Of a stretch of DNA of 64,000 bases, positions 20,493 through 31,207 are shown in pieces. The notes under the pieces were generated by a model that searched no databases, was not told where the DNA came from, and saw only the letters and a list, made by a program, of their open reading frames with translations. The DNA comes from Rugamonas rubra (GTDB lineage Bacteria > Pseudomonadota > Gammaproteobacteria > Burkholderiales > Burkholderiaceae_D): the NCBI RefSeq assembly GCF_900114705.1, contig NZ_FOTW01000018.1, positions 1 through 64,000 of the forward strand, given 5' to 3'. Position numbers and translations under genes: made by a program. Every line of letters starts with the position of its first letter. The first letter of the stretch is position 1.

Positions 20493-21920
20493 GTGGATCA
20501 AGCACTGAACTACAACTACAAAATCGTGAAGCAGTTCGCGATCGCAACGGTAGTCTGGGGGATCATCGGCATGCTGGTCGGCGTCATCATCGCCGCCCAG
20601 CTCGCCTGGCCCGCCCTGAACCTGGACATACCCTGGCTGACCTATGGACGCTTGCGTCCGCTACACACCAACGCCGTCATCTTCGCCTTCGGCATCTGTG
20701 GCCTGTTCGCCACCTCCTACTACGTCGTGCAGCGCACCTGCCAGGTGCGGCTGTTCTCCGACAAGCTGGCCGCCTTCACCTTCTGGGGTTGGCAGGCGGT
20801 GATCCTGAGCGCCGTCGTCACCCTGCCGCTGGGCCTGACCCGCGGCAAGGAATACGCCGAGCTCGAATGGCCGATCAGCATCCTGATCGCCGTCGTCTGG
20901 ATCTCCTACGCCATCGTCTTCTTCGGCACGCTGATCAAGCGCAAGGTCAAGCACATCTACGTCGCCAACTGGTTCTTCGCCGGCTACATCCTGGCCGTGA
21001 CGATCCTCCACGTGGTCAACGGCGCCAGCATGCCCGCCTCGCTGTTCAAATCCTACTCGGTCTACTCGGGCGTGCAGGACGCGATGATCCAGTGGTGGTA
21101 CGGCCACAACGCGGTCGGCTTCATCCTCACCGCCGGCTACCTGGGCATGGTCTACTACTTCATTCCGAAGCAGGCCGAGCGTCCGGTGTACTCCTACCGC
21201 CTGTCGATCGTCCACTTCTGGGCGCTGATCTTCACCTACATGTGGGCCGGTCCGCACCACCTGCACTACACCGCGCTGCCTGACTGGACCCAATCGCTGG
21301 GCATGGTCTTCTCGCTGATCCTGTTGGCACCGTCCTGGGGCGGCATGATCAACGGCATCATGACCCTGTCGGGCGCCTGGCACAAGCTGCGCACCGACCC
21401 GATCCTGAAGTTCATGATCGTCTCGCTGTCGTTCTACGGTATCGCCACCTTCGAAGGTCCGATGATGTCGATCAAGACCGTCAACGCCCTGTCGCACTAC
21501 ACCGACTGGAACGTCGCCCACGTCCACGGCGGCGCCCTGGGTTGGGTCGGCTTCATCACCATGGGTTCGATCTACTATCTGCTGCCGCGCATGGCCGGCG
21601 AGACCAAGATGTGGAGCACCAAGCTGATCGACGTGCACTTCTGGGTCGCCACCATCGGCATCGTGCTGTACATCGCCGCGATGTGGATCGCCGGCGTGAT
21701 GCAGGGCCTGATGTGGCGCGCGGTCAATCCGGACGGCACCCTGACCTATACCTTCGTCGAAAGCGTCAAGGCCACCTATCCCTACTACGTGGTGCGCTTC
21801 GGCGGCGGCCTGTTGTACCTGACCGGCATGTGCCTGATGGGCTACAACACCTACATGACGCTGCGCAACCGCGCCACCGTGACGGCACGCATTCCCGCGC
21901 TGGCCGCGGGTCACGCCTAA
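20493..21920 (+). CDS. ccoN: cbb3-type cytochrome c oxidase subunit I
   Basis: This catalytic subunit (475 residues from GTG 20493, preceded by GGGAGAG) holds heme b and the heme b3-CuB centre that reduces oxygen to water and pumps protons with high oxygen affinity. About twelve membrane helices are visible. Conserved segments include [27 protein letters not shown] with a CuB ligand histidine, [18 protein letters not shown] and [13 protein letters not shown]. Length is normal. It starts the ccoNOQPGH operon behind the FNR promoter. Confidence 0.95.
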   Translation: MDQALNYNYKIVKQFAIATVVWGIIGMLVGVIIAAQLAWPALNLDIPWLTYGRLRPLHTNAVIFAFGICGLFATSYYVVQRTCQVRLFSDKLAAFTFWGWQAVILSAVVTLPLGLTRGKEYAELEWPISILIAVVWISYAIVFFGTLIKRKVKHIYVANWFFAGYILAVTILHVVNGASMPASLFKSYSVYSGVQDAMIQWWYGHNAVGFILTAGYLGMVYYFIPKQAERPVYSYRLSIVHFWALIFTYMWAGPHHLHYTALPDWTQSLGMVFSLILLAPSWGGMINGIMTLSGAWHKLRTDPILKFMIVSLSFYGIATFEGPMMSIKTVNALSHYTDWNVAHVHGGALGWVGFITMGSIYYLLPRMAGETKMWSTKLIDVHFWVATIGIVLYIAAMWIAGVMQGLMWRAVNPDGTLTYTFVESVKATYPYYVVRFGGGLLYLTGMCLMGYNTYMTLRNRATVTARIPALAAGHA

Positions 21921-21935
21921 ACCCTGGAGTTGACG

Positions 21936-22550
21936 ATGAAATTTACCCATGAATGGATTGAAAAGAACCCCTGGCTGCTGATCGCCCTGGTGACCGTGGT
22001 GGTCAGCGTCGGCGGCGCCGTCGAGATCATCCCGCTGTTCTTCCAGAAGTCGACCACCGAGCCGGTGGCCGGCCTCAAGCCCTACTCGCCGCTGCGCCTG
22101 GCCGGCCGCGACATCTATGTGCGCGAAGGCTGCTACAACTGCCACTCGCAGATGGTGCGTCCGTTCCGCGCCGAGACCGAGCGCTATGGCCACTACTCGG
22201 TGGCCGGCGAGTTCGTCTACGACCGTCCGTTCCAGTGGGGCTCCAAGCGCACCGGGCCCGACCTGGCGCGCGTCGGCGGCCGCTACAGCGACGAATGGCA
22301 CAAGACGCACTTGAACAACCCGCGCGACGTGGTGCCCGAGTCGAACATGCCGAACTACCCCTGGTTGGCGGCCACCAAGCTGGTGCCGCAGGACATCCAG
22401 CCGAAGCTGCGCGCGCTGCGCCGCCTGGGCGACCCGTACACCGAGGCCGAGATTGCCGCCGCGCCCGAGGCGCTCAAGGACAAGACCGAAGAAGACGCCC
22501 TGATCGCCTATCTGCAAGGCCTGGGCACACAAATCAAAACGAGGAACTAG
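21936..22550 (+). CDS. ccoO: cbb3-type cytochrome c oxidase subunit II (monoheme)
   Basis: This membrane-anchored c-type cytochrome of 204 residues has an N-terminal membrane helix (about 13-35) and one heme-binding motif C66-Y-N-C69-H70 followed by SQMVRPF. It passes electrons from CcoP to CcoN. The start ATG 21936 follows CTGGAG; a TTG at 21930 is not needed. It sits 15 bases after ccoN and one base before ccoQ. Confidence 0.95.
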   Translation: MKFTHEWIEKNPWLLIALVTVVVSVGGAVEIIPLFFQKSTTEPVAGLKPYSPLRLAGRDIYVREGCYNCHSQMVRPFRAETERYGHYSVAGEFVYDRPFQWGSKRTGPDLARVGGRYSDEWHKTHLNNPRDVVPESNMPNYPWLAATKLVPQDIQPKLRALRRLGDPYTEAEIAAAPEALKDKTEEDALIAYLQGLGTQIKTRN

Positions 22551-22551
22551 C

Positions 22552-22716
22552 ATGGTTATCGACAACCTGTTCGACCGCGCCAGCAGCGTGATGACGGTGG
22601 TTTCCTTCATCACCTTCATCGGCATCATGTGGTGGGCCTTCTCCCGCCGTAACACGGAGAATTTTGCCGAGGCGGCACAACTGCCCTTCGCCGACGAGGA
22701 GACCCCCCATGTCTGA
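22552..22716 (+). CDS. ccoQ: cbb3-type oxidase small subunit CcoQ
   Basis: This short gene encodes 54 residues: an N-terminal polar stretch, one membrane helix (about 15-31, VVSFITFIGIMWWAFS) and an acidic tail FADEETPHV. CcoQ/FixQ stabilises the core complex. It starts one base after the ccoO stop, and its last codons overlap the ccoP start by 8 bases in another frame. The position between ccoO and ccoP is diagnostic. Confidence 0.92.
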   Translation: MVIDNLFDRASSVMTVVSFITFIGIMWWAFSRRNTENFAEAAQLPFADEETPHV

Positions 22717-23671
22717 CTTCACTAGCGGTTTCTGGAACATCTACATCGTCGTGCTGACCATGCTCGGCGTGTTCGGCTGCGGCATCCTGCTGTACGCCCA
22801 GTCGAAGCACAAGCTGCAGCCCGGCGAGTCGGCCGAGCCCGGCGCGGCGGTGGGCACCACCGGCCACGTCTGGGACGAGGACTTGACCGAGCTGAACACG
22901 CCGATGCCGCGCTGGTGGATGTGGTTGTTCTACATCACCATCGTGTTCGGCCTGGCCTATCTGTTCCTGTATCCGGGCCTGGGCACCTACGCCGGCAGCC
23001 TGGGTTGGAAATCGACGGGCGCCTACCAGGCCGAGCTGAAGAAGGCCGACGCCGACTACGGCCCGCTGTTCAGCCAGTACCTGAAACAGGACCTGAAAAC
23101 CGTGGCCGCCGATCCCAAGGCGCACGCCATGGGCGAACGCCTGTTCCTGACCTACTGCGCGCAGTGCCACGGCTCCGACGCGCGCGGCAACAAGGGCTTC
23201 CCCAACCTGACCGACAAGGACTGGTTGCACGGCGGCGCGCCGGACGTGATCAAGACCACGATCATGCAAGGCCGCAACGGCATGATGCCGAGCATGGCCG
23301 CCGCGCTGGGCAGCGACAAGGACGTCGAGAACGTCGCCCAGTATGTGCTGAGCCTGTCCGGCTCGACCTCCGACCCGATCAAGGCGGTGTTCGGCAAGGC
23401 CAAGTTCGGCGCCTGCATGGCCTGCCACGGCGCCGACGCCAAGGGCAACCAGGCGATCGGCTCGCCCAACCTGACCGACAAGGTCTGGCTGTACGGCGGC
23501 AGTGCCGACACCATCATGGAAACCATCCGCAAGGGTCGCACCAACGCCATGCCGGCCTTCTCGGACTTCCTCGGCGAGGGCAAGGTGCACGTGCTGGCCG
23601 CCTACGTCTGGAGTCTGTCGAACGACGTCAACAATCCCGCCGTCGCCGCCGCGCCCGCCGCACAGCAGTAA
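22709..23671 (+). CDS. ccoP: cbb3-type cytochrome c oxidase subunit III (diheme)
   Basis: This is a membrane-anchored diheme cytochrome c of 320 residues. It has the FixP N-terminal region with two hydrophobic helices (about 8-28 and 68-90) and two heme sites, C150-A-Q-C153-H154 and C236-M-A-C239-H240. It accepts electrons from soluble cytochrome c or the bc1 complex. The start ATG 22709 overlaps the end of ccoQ. An AAQQ tail ends the protein. It is 16 bases ahead of ccoG. Confidence 0.95.
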   Translation: MSDFTSGFWNIYIVVLTMLGVFGCGILLYAQSKHKLQPGESAEPGAAVGTTGHVWDEDLTELNTPMPRWWMWLFYITIVFGLAYLFLYPGLGTYAGSLGWKSTGAYQAELKKADADYGPLFSQYLKQDLKTVAADPKAHAMGERLFLTYCAQCHGSDARGNKGFPNLTDKDWLHGGAPDVIKTTIMQGRNGMMPSMAAALGSDKDVENVAQYVLSLSGSTSDPIKAVFGKAKFGACMACHGADAKGNQAIGSPNLTDKVWLYGGSADTIMETIRKGRTNAMPAFSDFLGEGKVHVLAAYVWSLSNDVNNPAVAAAPAAQQ

Positions 23672-23687
23672 GAGTATCATCTAAGAA

Positions 23688-25079
23688 ATGAACGCTCCAA
23701 AACCACAAGTCATCAAGATGTACGCCGCTCGCGAGGAGATCTATCCTCGCGAGACCAAGGGACGCTACGCCAACATCCGTTGGCTGTGCGTCTGGCTGAC
23801 CCAGCTCGCGTTCTACGGGCTGGCTTGGCTGAGCTGGAACGGACGGCAGGCCCTGCTGTTCGACCTGGTCGCCCGCAAGTTCTATATTTTCGGCCTGGTG
23901 CTGTGGCCGCAGGACTTCATCTACCTGGCCGCCCTGCTGATCATCTGCGCCTACCTGTTGTTCCTGGCGACGGCGATGGCGGGGCGGGTCTGGTGCGGCT
24001 TCGCCTGCCCGCAAACGGTGTACACCGAGATTTTCTTGTGGATCGAACGCAAAATCGAGGGCAAGCGCAGCGCGCGCATGGCCCTCGACAAGCAAGGTCC
24101 GTCCGTCTCCAAATTCCTCAAGAAGACCGCCAAGCACCTGGTCTGGGGCGCCCTGGCGCTGTGGACCGGCTTCACCTTCGTCGGCTACTTCACGCCGATC
24201 AAGACGCTGGCGCAGGAGGTGCTGACGCTTAATTTCGGCCCCTGGGAATGGTTCTGGGTGGTCTTCTACAGTTTCGCCACCTACGGCAACGCCGGCTGGA
24301 TGCGCGAGCAGGTGTGCAAGTACATGTGCCCCTACGCCCGCTTCCAGAGCTCGATGTTCGACCGCGACACCCTGATCATCACCTACGACAGCAAGCGCGG
24401 CGAGCCGCGCGGCGTGCGCCGCCGCGACGAGGTGGCCAACGCCAAGCTGGGCTCGTGCATCGACTGCACCTTGTGCGTGCAGGTCTGCCCGACCGGCATC
24501 GACATCCGCAAGGGTCTGCAGTACGAGTGCATCGGCTGCGCCGCCTGCATCGACGCCTGCAACGACGTGATGGACAAGGTCGGCCAGCCGCGCGGACTGA
24601 TCCGCTACAGCACCGACCACGCCATGGCCGAGAACTACACCACGGCGCAGATCCGCGCCCACGCGCTGCGTCCGCGCGTGCTGATCTACATCACCATCCT
24701 CGGCCTGATCGTGCTGGCCGTGTGCAGCGCGCTGTGGTTCCGCATGCCGCTCAAGCTGGACGTGATCCGCGACCGCGGCACCCTGGGCCGCGAGGTCGAG
24801 GACGGCATGATCGAGAACGTCTACCGCCTGCAGATCATGAACACCACCGAGCAGGCCCACACCTACCGCATCGCGGTCAAGGGCCTGGACACGCTGACCC
24901 TGCTCACCGGCGACACCGTCAAGGTGGCGGCCACCGAGACGCTGGCCTATCCGATCCGCCTGCGCACCGCGCACGGCGTCGGCCAAAAGGGCTCGAACAA
25001 GATCGACATCGAACTGGTGGCCGTCGACGACCCCAGCCTGCACGTGCGTGAACACGCGGTCTTCTTTGTGCCGCGTTAA
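23688..25079 (+). CDS. ccoG: cbb3 oxidase assembly protein CcoG (polyferredoxin)
   Basis: CcoG (FixG/RdxA) is a membrane polyferredoxin that reduces Cu(II) to Cu(I) for CcoN assembly. The 463-residue protein has about five membrane helices, the CGFACPQTVY and CKYMCPYARFQ cysteine groups, and two 4Fe-4S motifs in the cytoplasmic loop (CIDCTLCVQVCP and CIGCAACIDAC). A C-terminal Ig-like periplasmic domain follows the last helix. It continues the operon, with ccoH 10 bases downstream. Confidence 0.94.
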   Translation: MNAPKPQVIKMYAAREEIYPRETKGRYANIRWLCVWLTQLAFYGLAWLSWNGRQALLFDLVARKFYIFGLVLWPQDFIYLAALLIICAYLLFLATAMAGRVWCGFACPQTVYTEIFLWIERKIEGKRSARMALDKQGPSVSKFLKKTAKHLVWGALALWTGFTFVGYFTPIKTLAQEVLTLNFGPWEWFWVVFYSFATYGNAGWMREQVCKYMCPYARFQSSMFDRDTLIITYDSKRGEPRGVRRRDEVANAKLGSCIDCTLCVQVCPTGIDIRKGLQYECIGCAACIDACNDVMDKVGQPRGLIRYSTDHAMAENYTTAQIRAHALRPRVLIYITILGLIVLAVCSALWFRMPLKLDVIRDRGTLGREVEDGMIENVYRLQIMNTTEQAHTYRIAVKGLDTLTLLTGDTVKVAATETLAYPIRLRTAHGVGQKGSNKIDIELVAVDDPSLHVREHAVFFVPR

Positions 25080-25089
25080 GGAGAACCAG

Positions 25090-25635
25090 ATGGCCGAAGT
25101 GATTCCGCTCAACCCGCACGCCGAGGCCGCCGCGCCGTGGTGGCGCCACCGCTGGCCCTGGCTGCTGATGGCCGGCCCGGCCATCGTGGTGGTGGCCGGC
25201 AGCTACCTTGGCTACATCGCCTACCAGGGCCAGGACGCGCTGGTGGTGGGCGACTACTACAAGCAGGGCAAGGCGATCAACCAGGACCTGCGGCGCGACC
25301 GCGCCGCCAGCGCGCTGGGCCTGAAGCTGGCGCTGCGCTACGAGGCCGGCGACGGCGTGCTCAGCGGGCGCATCGCCGGCGCGGCGCAGGCCGTGCCGGG
25401 CCGTTTGCTGCTGCAGCTGTCGCACGCCACCCAGCCGGAGAAGGACGTCCAGCTGGCGATCCAGCCGGACGCCGACGGCGTCTTCCGCGTGCCGCTGCCG
25501 ATGCTCGAGCGCAGCCGCTGGGTGGTCCAGGTGGAAAGCGAACAACGCGACTGGCGCCTGGCCGGCACCTGGCACTGGCCGGCCCAGCGCGAGATCCTGC
25601 TGCAGGCCGACCCGCAGTTGGCGCCGGCCGAGTAG
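25090..25635 (+). CDS. ccoH: cbb3 oxidase assembly protein CcoH (FixH)
   Basis: This 181-residue protein has a cytoplasmic N-terminus with WWRHRWPW, a single membrane helix (about 25-46) and a periplasmic domain containing DYYKQGKAINQDLRRD, typical of FixH/CcoH. It is required for a stable cbb3 complex and contacts CcoN and CcoI. AAGGAG stands at good spacing before ATG 25090. It is the last gene of the operon and is followed by a strong bidirectional terminator. Confidence 0.9.
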   Translation: MAEVIPLNPHAEAAAPWWRHRWPWLLMAGPAIVVVAGSYLGYIAYQGQDALVVGDYYKQGKAINQDLRRDRAASALGLKLALRYEAGDGVLSGRIAGAAQAVPGRLLLQLSHATQPEKDVQLAIQPDADGVFRVPLPMLERSRWVVQVESEQRDWRLAGTWHWPAQREILLQADPQLAPAE

Positions 25636-25663
25636 GCCGCCGCCGCGCGATTGGGCGGATGTG

Positions 25664-25700
25664 AAAAGGGCGACCCCACGGGGCCGCCCTTGTTGTTTTT
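25664..25700. terminator. Bidirectional factor-independent terminator between ccoH and fnr
   Basis: The GC-rich stem AAGGGCG...CGCCCTT with an inner CCC/GGG pairing and a short loop is followed on the plus strand by TGTTGTTTTT. Read on the minus strand, the same stem is followed by TTTTCAC. It lies between the convergent ends of the cco operon and fnr and should stop both. Confidence 0.85.
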
Positions 25701-25716
25701 GCGCCGCCGCGGCGCG

Positions 25717-26475
25717 CTAGTCGCAGCTCTGCGTGCCGGCCGTGATGGCCTTCAGCATGGCCGGGTTGAGCAGCTCGATTTCGCGGTTGCTGACGCGCAG
25801 CAGCCCCTCCTTCTTGAACTTCGACAACAGCCGGCTGATGCTCTCGATGGTCAGCCCCAGGTAGTTGCCGATCTCCTCGCGCGACATGCGCAGTTGGAAC
25901 ACGTAAGGCGAGTAGCCGCGCGCCTCGTAGCGCGACGACAGGTTGACGATGAAGGCGGCGAAGCGCTGGGTCGCCTGCATATTGCCCAGCAATAGCATGA
26001 CGCCCTGCTCGCGGGTGATCTCCTGGCTCATCATGCGGTGGAAATGGCGCAACAGCGTCGGCATGTCGACCAGCAGCTGCTGCAGGCTGGCGAAGGGGAT
26101 CTCGCACACCTCGCTGTCCTCCAGCGCGATGGCGTTGCAGTGGTGGCGGTCGGCCGAGATGGCGTCCATGCCGAGCAGCTCGCCGGCCATCTGGAAGCCG
26201 GTGATCTGTTCGGCGCCGTCCGGGTTCAGCTGGTAGGTCTTGAAGTGGCCCAGGCGGATCGCGTACAGGCTGCCGAACGGGTCGCCGATGCGGAACAGCG
26301 TGCCGCCGCGGACGATCTTGCGGCGCCGGCCGATGATCTGGTCGAGCCGGTCCATGTCGGCCGTGTCCAGCCCCATGGGCAGGCACAGCTGGTGCATGCT
26401 GCAGGTGGCGCAGCGCGCGCGCAGGTGCTCCAGCGTGGCGCCGGGCAGGGTCAGGGAGGGGAGGGCTTGATTCAT
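25717..26475 (-). CDS. fnr: FNR-type oxygen-sensing transcriptional regulator
   Basis: This 252-residue Crp/Fnr family protein senses oxygen through a 4Fe-4S cluster. The ligands are visible: C22, C25 and C31 in RCATCSMHQLC, and C124 in SEVCEIPF. An effector/roll domain follows (about 50-170), then a helix-turn-helix with LTIESISRLLSKF, whose E-x-x-S-R residues read TTGAT half-sites. Perfect boxes of that type occur in this window before ccoN and the chemoreceptor. The start ATG 26475 gives the usual length; a longer start at 26529 adds a non-conserved leader. It converges with ccoH. Confidence 0.93.
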   Translation of the reverse strand: MNQALPSLTLPGATLEHLRARCATCSMHQLCLPMGLDTADMDRLDQIIGRRRKIVRGGTLFRIGDPFGSLYAIRLGHFKTYQLNPDGAEQITGFQMAGELLGMDAISADRHHCNAIALEDSEVCEIPFASLQQLLVDMPTLLRHFHRMMSQEITREQGVMLLLGNMQATQRFAAFIVNLSSRYEARGYSPYVFQLRMSREEIGNYLGLTIESISRLLSKFKKEGLLRVSNREIELLNPAMLKAITAGTQSCD

Positions 26476-26623
26476 CCGGCAAGTGTAGCCTATTTGCCCG
26501 CCCGGAGCGCCTATGCCGCAGTCAGGCAATCAAGTATTAATGCTTTCAAGAATGTAGATCATGTGCAATGAACGATGTCGTTCTCGCCACCTTTGCGCCG
26601 CCCGCCGCCCGCCCGCCGCCGGC

Positions 26624-28738
26624 TCAGTCGCTGCCCGCCGTCAGCGGCCGCAGCGCGCCCACCGCGTAGCCCTGGGCGTAGTCCAGCCCCAGCTCGCGCA
26701 CCATGGCCAGGGTGGGGCCGTCCTCGACGTATTCGGCGACGGTGCGGATGCCCATCACGTGGCCGACCTCGTTGATCGCCTTGACCAGCGCCCGGTTGAT
26801 CGGGTTGTTGGCGATGTCGCGGATGAAGATGCCGTCGATCTTGAGGAAGTCCACCGGCAGCGACTTCAGGTAGGCGAACGAGGACAGGCCGCTGCCGAAG
26901 TCGTCCAGCGAGAAGCGGCAGCCGAGCAGCTTGAGGCGCTCCATGAAGGCCTGCGCCTTGGGCAGGTTGGCGATCACCGCCGTCTCGGTGATCTCGAAGC
27001 AGACCTGCTCGGGCGCCACGGTGTAGCTGCCGAACTGCTCGAGGATGTAGTCGTGCAGGCCCTCGTCGCCCAGCGAGGTGCCCGACAGGTTGATCGAGTA
27101 CTGCGCCGGCAGCGATTGGTGGCTGGCAATGAAGGCCTGCTCGGGGTTGAGGCTGTCGCGCACCGTCTGGATGTGGTGGCAGACGGCGCGGATCACCCAG
27201 CGGTCGATCGCCGTCATCATGTCGTAGCGCTCGGCGGCGGGGATGAAGGCGCCGGGCAGCACCAGCCGGCCCTTGCCGTCCTGGATGCGGATCAGCACCT
27301 CGTCGTGGCATTCGTTGTGGCTGTTCAGGCTGACGATGGGCTGGGCGTACAGGCGGAACAGGCGGCGCTCGAAGGCCTCCTTCAGGCGCGACACCCACAT
27401 CATCTCGCCGTGGCGCTGGGCCAGCCGCTGGTCCGACTCCCGGTACAGGTGGACGCGGTTGCGGCCGCGCTCCTTCGCCAGGTAGCAGGCCTGGTCGGCG
27501 GCGATCAGCAGCTCGGTCATCGACTTGCTGTTGTGGTTGATCTCGACCACGCCGACGCTGGCGCCCAGCTCGAAGGCGTGGCTGTCCCAGACGAAGCGGA
27601 AGTCCTTGACCGACTGGCGCAGCTGGTTGGCGATCAGCATGGCGCGCTCGGGCGGGCAGTGCGGCAGCAGCGCGCCGAGCTCGTCGCCGCCCAGGCGTGC
27701 CAGGATGTCGCTGTCGCGCATCTGCGTCTGCAGCATCTTGGCCAGCAGCTGCAGCAGCAGGTCGCCGGCGCCGTGGCCGCAGGTGTCGTTGACCACCTTG
27801 AACTGGTCCAGGTCCATGTACAGCAGGGCGTGGACGTGGCCCTCGTGCTTGGCGGTGTGCAGCGCGGCGGCCACTTGGCGCTCGAACTCGTGGCGGTTGA
27901 TCAGGCCGGTCAGCGCGTCGTGGCTGGCGTTCCACGACAGCTGGCGGCTCAGCTTGCGCTCGTGGCTGACGTCGCGGAACACCACCACGGCGCCGAGCAG
28001 CTGGCCGTCGTCCGACCAGATCGGCGCGGCCGACTCCTCGACGGCGACGTGGCGCCCCTCGCGCGTGACCAGCTGCAGCGGGCTGTCGGCGCAGGCGTTG
28101 ACGGCCTGGCGCTGGCGCAGGCATTGCAGGGCGATGTGCTCGTCGGTGGCGTGGCCGTCCTCGTCGACCAGGCGCAGCGTGGTGCCGATGTCGCAGCCGG
28201 CGGCCTGCTCGTTGCTCCAGCCGGTCAGCTGCTCGGCGACGCGGTTCAGGTACTGGGTGCGGCCCAGCTGGTCGGTGGTGATGACCCCCTCGCCGATCGA
28301 GCGCAGCGTGATCTCGGCCAGCTCGCGCTGGCGCACCGTCTTCAGCTCGTCGGCCTTGCGCAGCGTGACGTCCCAGACGATGCCCAGCGTGCCGGTGGGC
28401 TGGCCCTGCTCGTCGCAGAACGCGCGGGCGTGCGCGGCCAGCCAGTGCACGCTGGCGTCGGGCCAGCAGACGCGGTACTCGACCTCGTAGCCGCCGCAGC
28501 GGTCGACGCCGTCCTGCATCGCCTCGAGCAGCGCCGCGCGGTCGTCCGGGTGGACGCAGTCGAGGAAGCCGGTGAAGGGCTGCCGCAGCGGCTCCGGCGG
28601 CAAACCCAGTAGCGAGGCGCCGTGGCCGACCCAATTGACGTGGCTGTCGACGACTTTGCCGTTGTCCAGGCTGGAGTCCCAGACCGCCATGTGCGCGACG
28701 TCGAGCGCCAGATGCAGGCGTTGTTGCAGGATCTTCAT
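26624..28738 (-). CDS. PAS-PAS-GGDEF-EAL c-di-GMP signalling protein
   Basis: This 704-residue cytoplasmic protein has two PAS-like sensor domains (about 5-125 and 140-262), a cyclase domain (about 265-430) and a phosphodiesterase domain (about 450-700). The cyclase motif reads GGDEL (350-354) with an intact RDSD I-site (341-344). The hydrolase signature reads EVL (480-482) rather than EAL, with ETAV, DDFGSG and KIDG motifs all kept. EVL variants can be active, so net phosphodiesterase activity is likely and cyclase activity is possible. No membrane segment is seen. It may act on the same pool as YfiN; signal unknown. Confidence 0.85.
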   Translation of the reverse strand: MKILQQRLHLALDVAHMAVWDSSLDNGKVVDSHVNWVGHGASLLGLPPEPLRQPFTGFLDCVHPDDRAALLEAMQDGVDRCGGYEVEYRVCWPDASVHWLAAHARAFCDEQGQPTGTLGIVWDVTLRKADELKTVRQRELAEITLRSIGEGVITTDQLGRTQYLNRVAEQLTGWSNEQAAGCDIGTTLRLVDEDGHATDEHIALQCLRQRQAVNACADSPLQLVTREGRHVAVEESAAPIWSDDGQLLGAVVVFRDVSHERKLSRQLSWNASHDALTGLINRHEFERQVAAALHTAKHEGHVHALLYMDLDQFKVVNDTCGHGAGDLLLQLLAKMLQTQMRDSDILARLGGDELGALLPHCPPERAMLIANQLRQSVKDFRFVWDSHAFELGASVGVVEINHNSKSMTELLIAADQACYLAKERGRNRVHLYRESDQRLAQRHGEMMWVSRLKEAFERRLFRLYAQPIVSLNSHNECHDEVLIRIQDGKGRLVLPGAFIPAAERYDMMTAIDRWVIRAVCHHIQTVRDSLNPEQAFIASHQSLPAQYSINLSGTSLGDEGLHDYILEQFGSYTVAPEQVCFEITETAVIANLPKAQAFMERLKLLGCRFSLDDFGSGLSSFAYLKSLPVDFLKIDGIFIRDIANNPINRALVKAINEVGHVMGIRTVAEYVEDGPTLAMVRELGLDYAQGYAVGALRPLTAGSD

Positions 28739-28857
28739 CGTTGCGTCTCCGCCGGACCGGCAACTTTGTTAATATTTGTTAGACGGCAAGCACGGCGGAA
28801 AAGTTCCGCCCGCATGGCCGGCGCCTGCCGATGGCGCCAACAACCAAGGAGGTGGGC

Positions 28858-29223
28858 ATGGCATCGAAACAAGGCACGGTGGATTACCTGGTCGACCAGA
28901 TGGCGCCGGCCGGCGCCATCGCCGCCAAGCGCATGTTCGGCGAGTACGGCCTGTACTGCGATGGCAGGTTCTTCGCCCTGGTCTGCGACGACCAGCTCTA
29001 CCTCAAGCCGACCGCCGCCGGGCGCGAGTGGATCGGCGCGGTGGTCGAGGCGCCGCCCTACCCGGGCGCCAGCAACTGGCTGCTGGTCGATGGCGAGCGC
29101 TGGGACGACGGCGCCTGGCTGGGCCGGCTGGCCGGGCTCACCGCCGCCGCCCTGCCGCCGCCGGCGCCGAAGAAGCCCAAGGCGCCCAAGGCGCCCAAAG
29201 CACCCAAGGCGCCGAAAGTTTGA
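28858..29223 (+). CDS. TfoX/Sxy N-terminal domain protein
   Basis: This 121-residue protein carries one TfoX N-terminal domain (residues 1-100; MFGEYGLYCDGRFFALVCDDQLYLK is typical). The full Sxy protein of enterics and Haemophilus controls competence genes; short proteins with only this domain are common in betaproteobacteria and their role is unclear. The C-terminus is a lysine-rich tail of KAP repeats (KAPKAPKAPKAPK), perhaps binding nucleic acid. AAGGAGG before ATG 28858 fixes the start. Confidence 0.85.
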   Translation: MASKQGTVDYLVDQMAPAGAIAAKRMFGEYGLYCDGRFFALVCDDQLYLKPTAAGREWIGAVVEAPPYPGASNWLLVDGERWDDGAWLGRLAGLTAAALPPPAPKKPKAPKAPKAPKAPKV

Positions 29224-29293
29224 CCGGGAGCGGCAGGCCGCCATGCCGAAATCAAGAGGCCGGCGGCGAACACCACCCAACGGCACAAAGCCC

Positions 29294-29318
29294 GGGGCGG
29301 ACCCGCCGGGTCCGACCC
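29294..29318. repeat. Imperfect palindrome of the GGGTCNGACCC family
   Basis: GGGGCGGACCCG (29294-29305) and CGGGTCCGACCC (29307-29318) are arms with one mismatch. It lies between the convergent ends of the TfoX-like and DUF808 genes. The same core appears as perfect palindromes at 39323-39352 and 58451-58476, so this is a dispersed REP-like element. Confidence 0.6.
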
Positions 29319-29368
29319 TAGATTTCGCTGCGGGGTTTTCTCGACTTCGCTGCGATCCCGCCGGAAAC

Positions 29369-30307
<939 letters not shown>

Positions 30308-30534
30308 CTCAGCGGTTCTCCGTCATGGCGGCTGGGGGGAGGGCGGGACGGGTCGGGGTGCGCATCATGGTTCTCTTGGCAAAAATGGTGGAGCGGCAAG
30401 TGTAACCCAGGCCGGGCCGGCGCGGAATGCGCCGGCCCGCTACAATAGCCGATCGGCCGCGCCCGCCACACCGCGCCGCCGCCGAATCGCCGCCCATTCG
30501 GCACCGTTTCCACCCTCTCGCCCGGGACCAGCGC

Positions 30535-31188
30535 ATGACCTTCGCCACTTGGATCACCTTTTTCGTCGCCGCCTGCATCATCGCCGTCTCGCCCGGCTCG
30601 GGCGCCGTGCTGTCGATGTCGCACGGCCTGTCGTATGGCGTGAGAAAGGCCAGCGGCACCATTTTGGGCCTGCAGGCCGGCCTGTTGCTGGTGTTGTTCA
30701 TCGCCGGCGCCGGCGTCGGCTCGCTGCTGCTGGCCTCCGAGCTGGCCTTCAACGTGGTCAAGGTGGTCGGCGCGTTGTACCTGATCTACCTGGGCCTGGG
30801 CCAGTGGCGCGCCAAGGTGCAGCTCGGCGTCGGCGCCGGCGGCAGCGCCGCAGCGGCGCAAAGCGTGGCGCCGTCGCTGGGCAAGCGCGTGCTGACCGGC
30901 TTCCTGACCAACGCCACCAATCCCAAGGGCATCATCTTCATGGTCGCCGTGCTGCCCAACTTCATCAACCAGCACGCCCCGGTGTTGCCGCAACTGCTGA
31001 TCCTGGCCGTCACCATGTGCTCGATCGACCTGGTGGTGATGCACAGCTACGCCTTGCTGGCCGCGTCGATGCAGCGTTACTTCCGCGACGCGCGCGCCTT
31101 GCGCAAGCAGAACCGCGTCTTCGGCGGCCTGCTGATGGCGGTCGGCGCGGCGCTGTTCTTCGTCAAGCGCGGCGGCGCCAACGCCTGA
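30535..31188 (+). CDS. LysE/RhtB family amino-acid exporter
   Basis: This 217-residue protein has six predicted membrane helices and the N-terminal family signature SPGSGAVLSMSHGLSYGVRKASG, followed by the ITNPKGIIFM-like segment TNATNPKGIIFMVAVLPNF. Members export amino acids such as homoserine, threonine, lysine or related compounds; the substrate cannot be read from sequence. ATG 30535 gives the standard start at the first helix. It stands alone, with the convergent beta-lactamase gene 19 bases away. Confidence 0.85.
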   Translation: MTFATWITFFVAACIIAVSPGSGAVLSMSHGLSYGVRKASGTILGLQAGLLLVLFIAGAGVGSLLLASELAFNVVKVVGALYLIYLGLGQWRAKVQLGVGAGGSAAAAQSVAPSLGKRVLTGFLTNATNPKGIIFMVAVLPNFINQHAPVLPQLLILAVTMCSIDLVVMHSYALLAASMQRYFRDARALRKQNRVFGGLLMAVGAALFFVKRGGANA

Positions 31189-31207
31189 CGCCGCCGGCCC
31201 CGGCCGG

